This document shows positions 63,925-64,000 of a stretch of DNA of 64,000 nt, one piece after another (the first letter of the stretch is position 1; each line of letters starts with the position of its first letter). The notes below the pieces were generated by a model. The model saw only the letters and a program-made list of their open reading frames with translations. It ran no database searches and was not told the origin of the DNA. The DNA is from Pseudomonas citri (GTDB lineage: Bacteria > Pseudomonadota > Gammaproteobacteria > Pseudomonadales > Pseudomonadaceae): the NCBI RefSeq assembly GCF_025336485.1, contig NZ_JAODAB010000019.1, positions 52,121 to 116,120 on the forward strand, written 5' to 3'. Both the position numbers and the translations under genes were made by a program.

Positions 63925-64000
63925 TGGTGCACTCGACAGGATTCGAACCTGTGACCGCTCGGTTCGTAGCCGAGTACTCTATCCAGCTGAGCTACGAGTG
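63925..64000 (-). tRNA. tRNA-Arg (anticodon ACG), cut by the window edge
   Basis: Second copy identical to 63775-63851 over the visible 76 nt; only the first base of the tRNA lies outside. A 73-bp spacer separates the copies. Confidence 0.93.

Overview
The window is chromosomal DNA of a Pseudomonas, most likely of the P. fluorescens group. The evidence is the mix of genes (pcpS, amrZ, flgZ, cheV-cheR-flgA order, large CdiA exoprotein), high-GC codon use, P. fluorescens-type REP palindromes, and sigma-54/FliA flagellar promoters. No identity search was possible; names rest on motifs and recognised sequence families.

Layout. 1-3.3 kb: end of a hydrolase gene, phosphopantetheinyl transferase pcpS, and an RstAB-like two-component pair. 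3.3-7 kb: ribonucleotide reductase nrdA behind a promoter with a DnaA box and two NrdR-type boxes. 7-15 kb: flagella and chemotaxis: flgBCDE (RpoN promoter), cheV-cheR, flgA (RpoN promoter), flgM-flgN-flgZ (FliA promoter). 15-20.5 kb: YcaD-type MFS carrier, glutamine-synthetase-like gamma-glutamyl ligase, and a small histidine kinase paired with a receiver-TPR protein.

20.6-34.6 kb is an apparent catabolic locus for an onium compound (betaine or sulfonium type): Rieske oxygenase, LysR regulator, ProU-like ABC transporter, an M24-fold protein carrying every metal and catalytic residue I know from DMSP lyase DddP, a GlxA/AraC regulator, an FAD amine oxidase, an MFS carrier, a DapA-family lyase/deaminase and an aldehyde dehydrogenase. 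Three promoters in it share an ATAAC-N5-GTTAT dyad (a T-N11-A LysR box) followed at the same distance by GTTGTT, which makes this one regulon. This is the best candidate for an undescribed system.

34.7-46.6 kb: a contact-dependent inhibition operon cdiB-cdiC-cdiA-cdiI, with an HlyC-type acyltransferase, a 2890-residue CdiA ending in a PoNe-type DNase, and a PoNi-type immunity protein overlapping it by 4 bp. A hybrid histidine kinase follows.

48.94-60.48 kb: an 11.5-kb integrative island in the 3' end of tRNA-Arg(CCU), bounded by 49-bp direct repeats and by paired TGCACCCAC repeats just inside both ends. It carries a tyrosine integrase, excisionase-like and ribbon-helix-helix regulators, a serine recombinase, a one-polypeptide restriction-modification enzyme, a PIN toxin with an Xre-ImmA/IrrE antitoxin, an uncharacterised zinc-ribbon/HNH-like protein, an Xre repressor and two small exported proteins. 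It is visibly more AT-rich than its flanks and looks like a defence island.

60.5-64 kb: core chromosome again: amrZ, mgtE, a small exported protein and two tRNA-Arg(ACG) genes.
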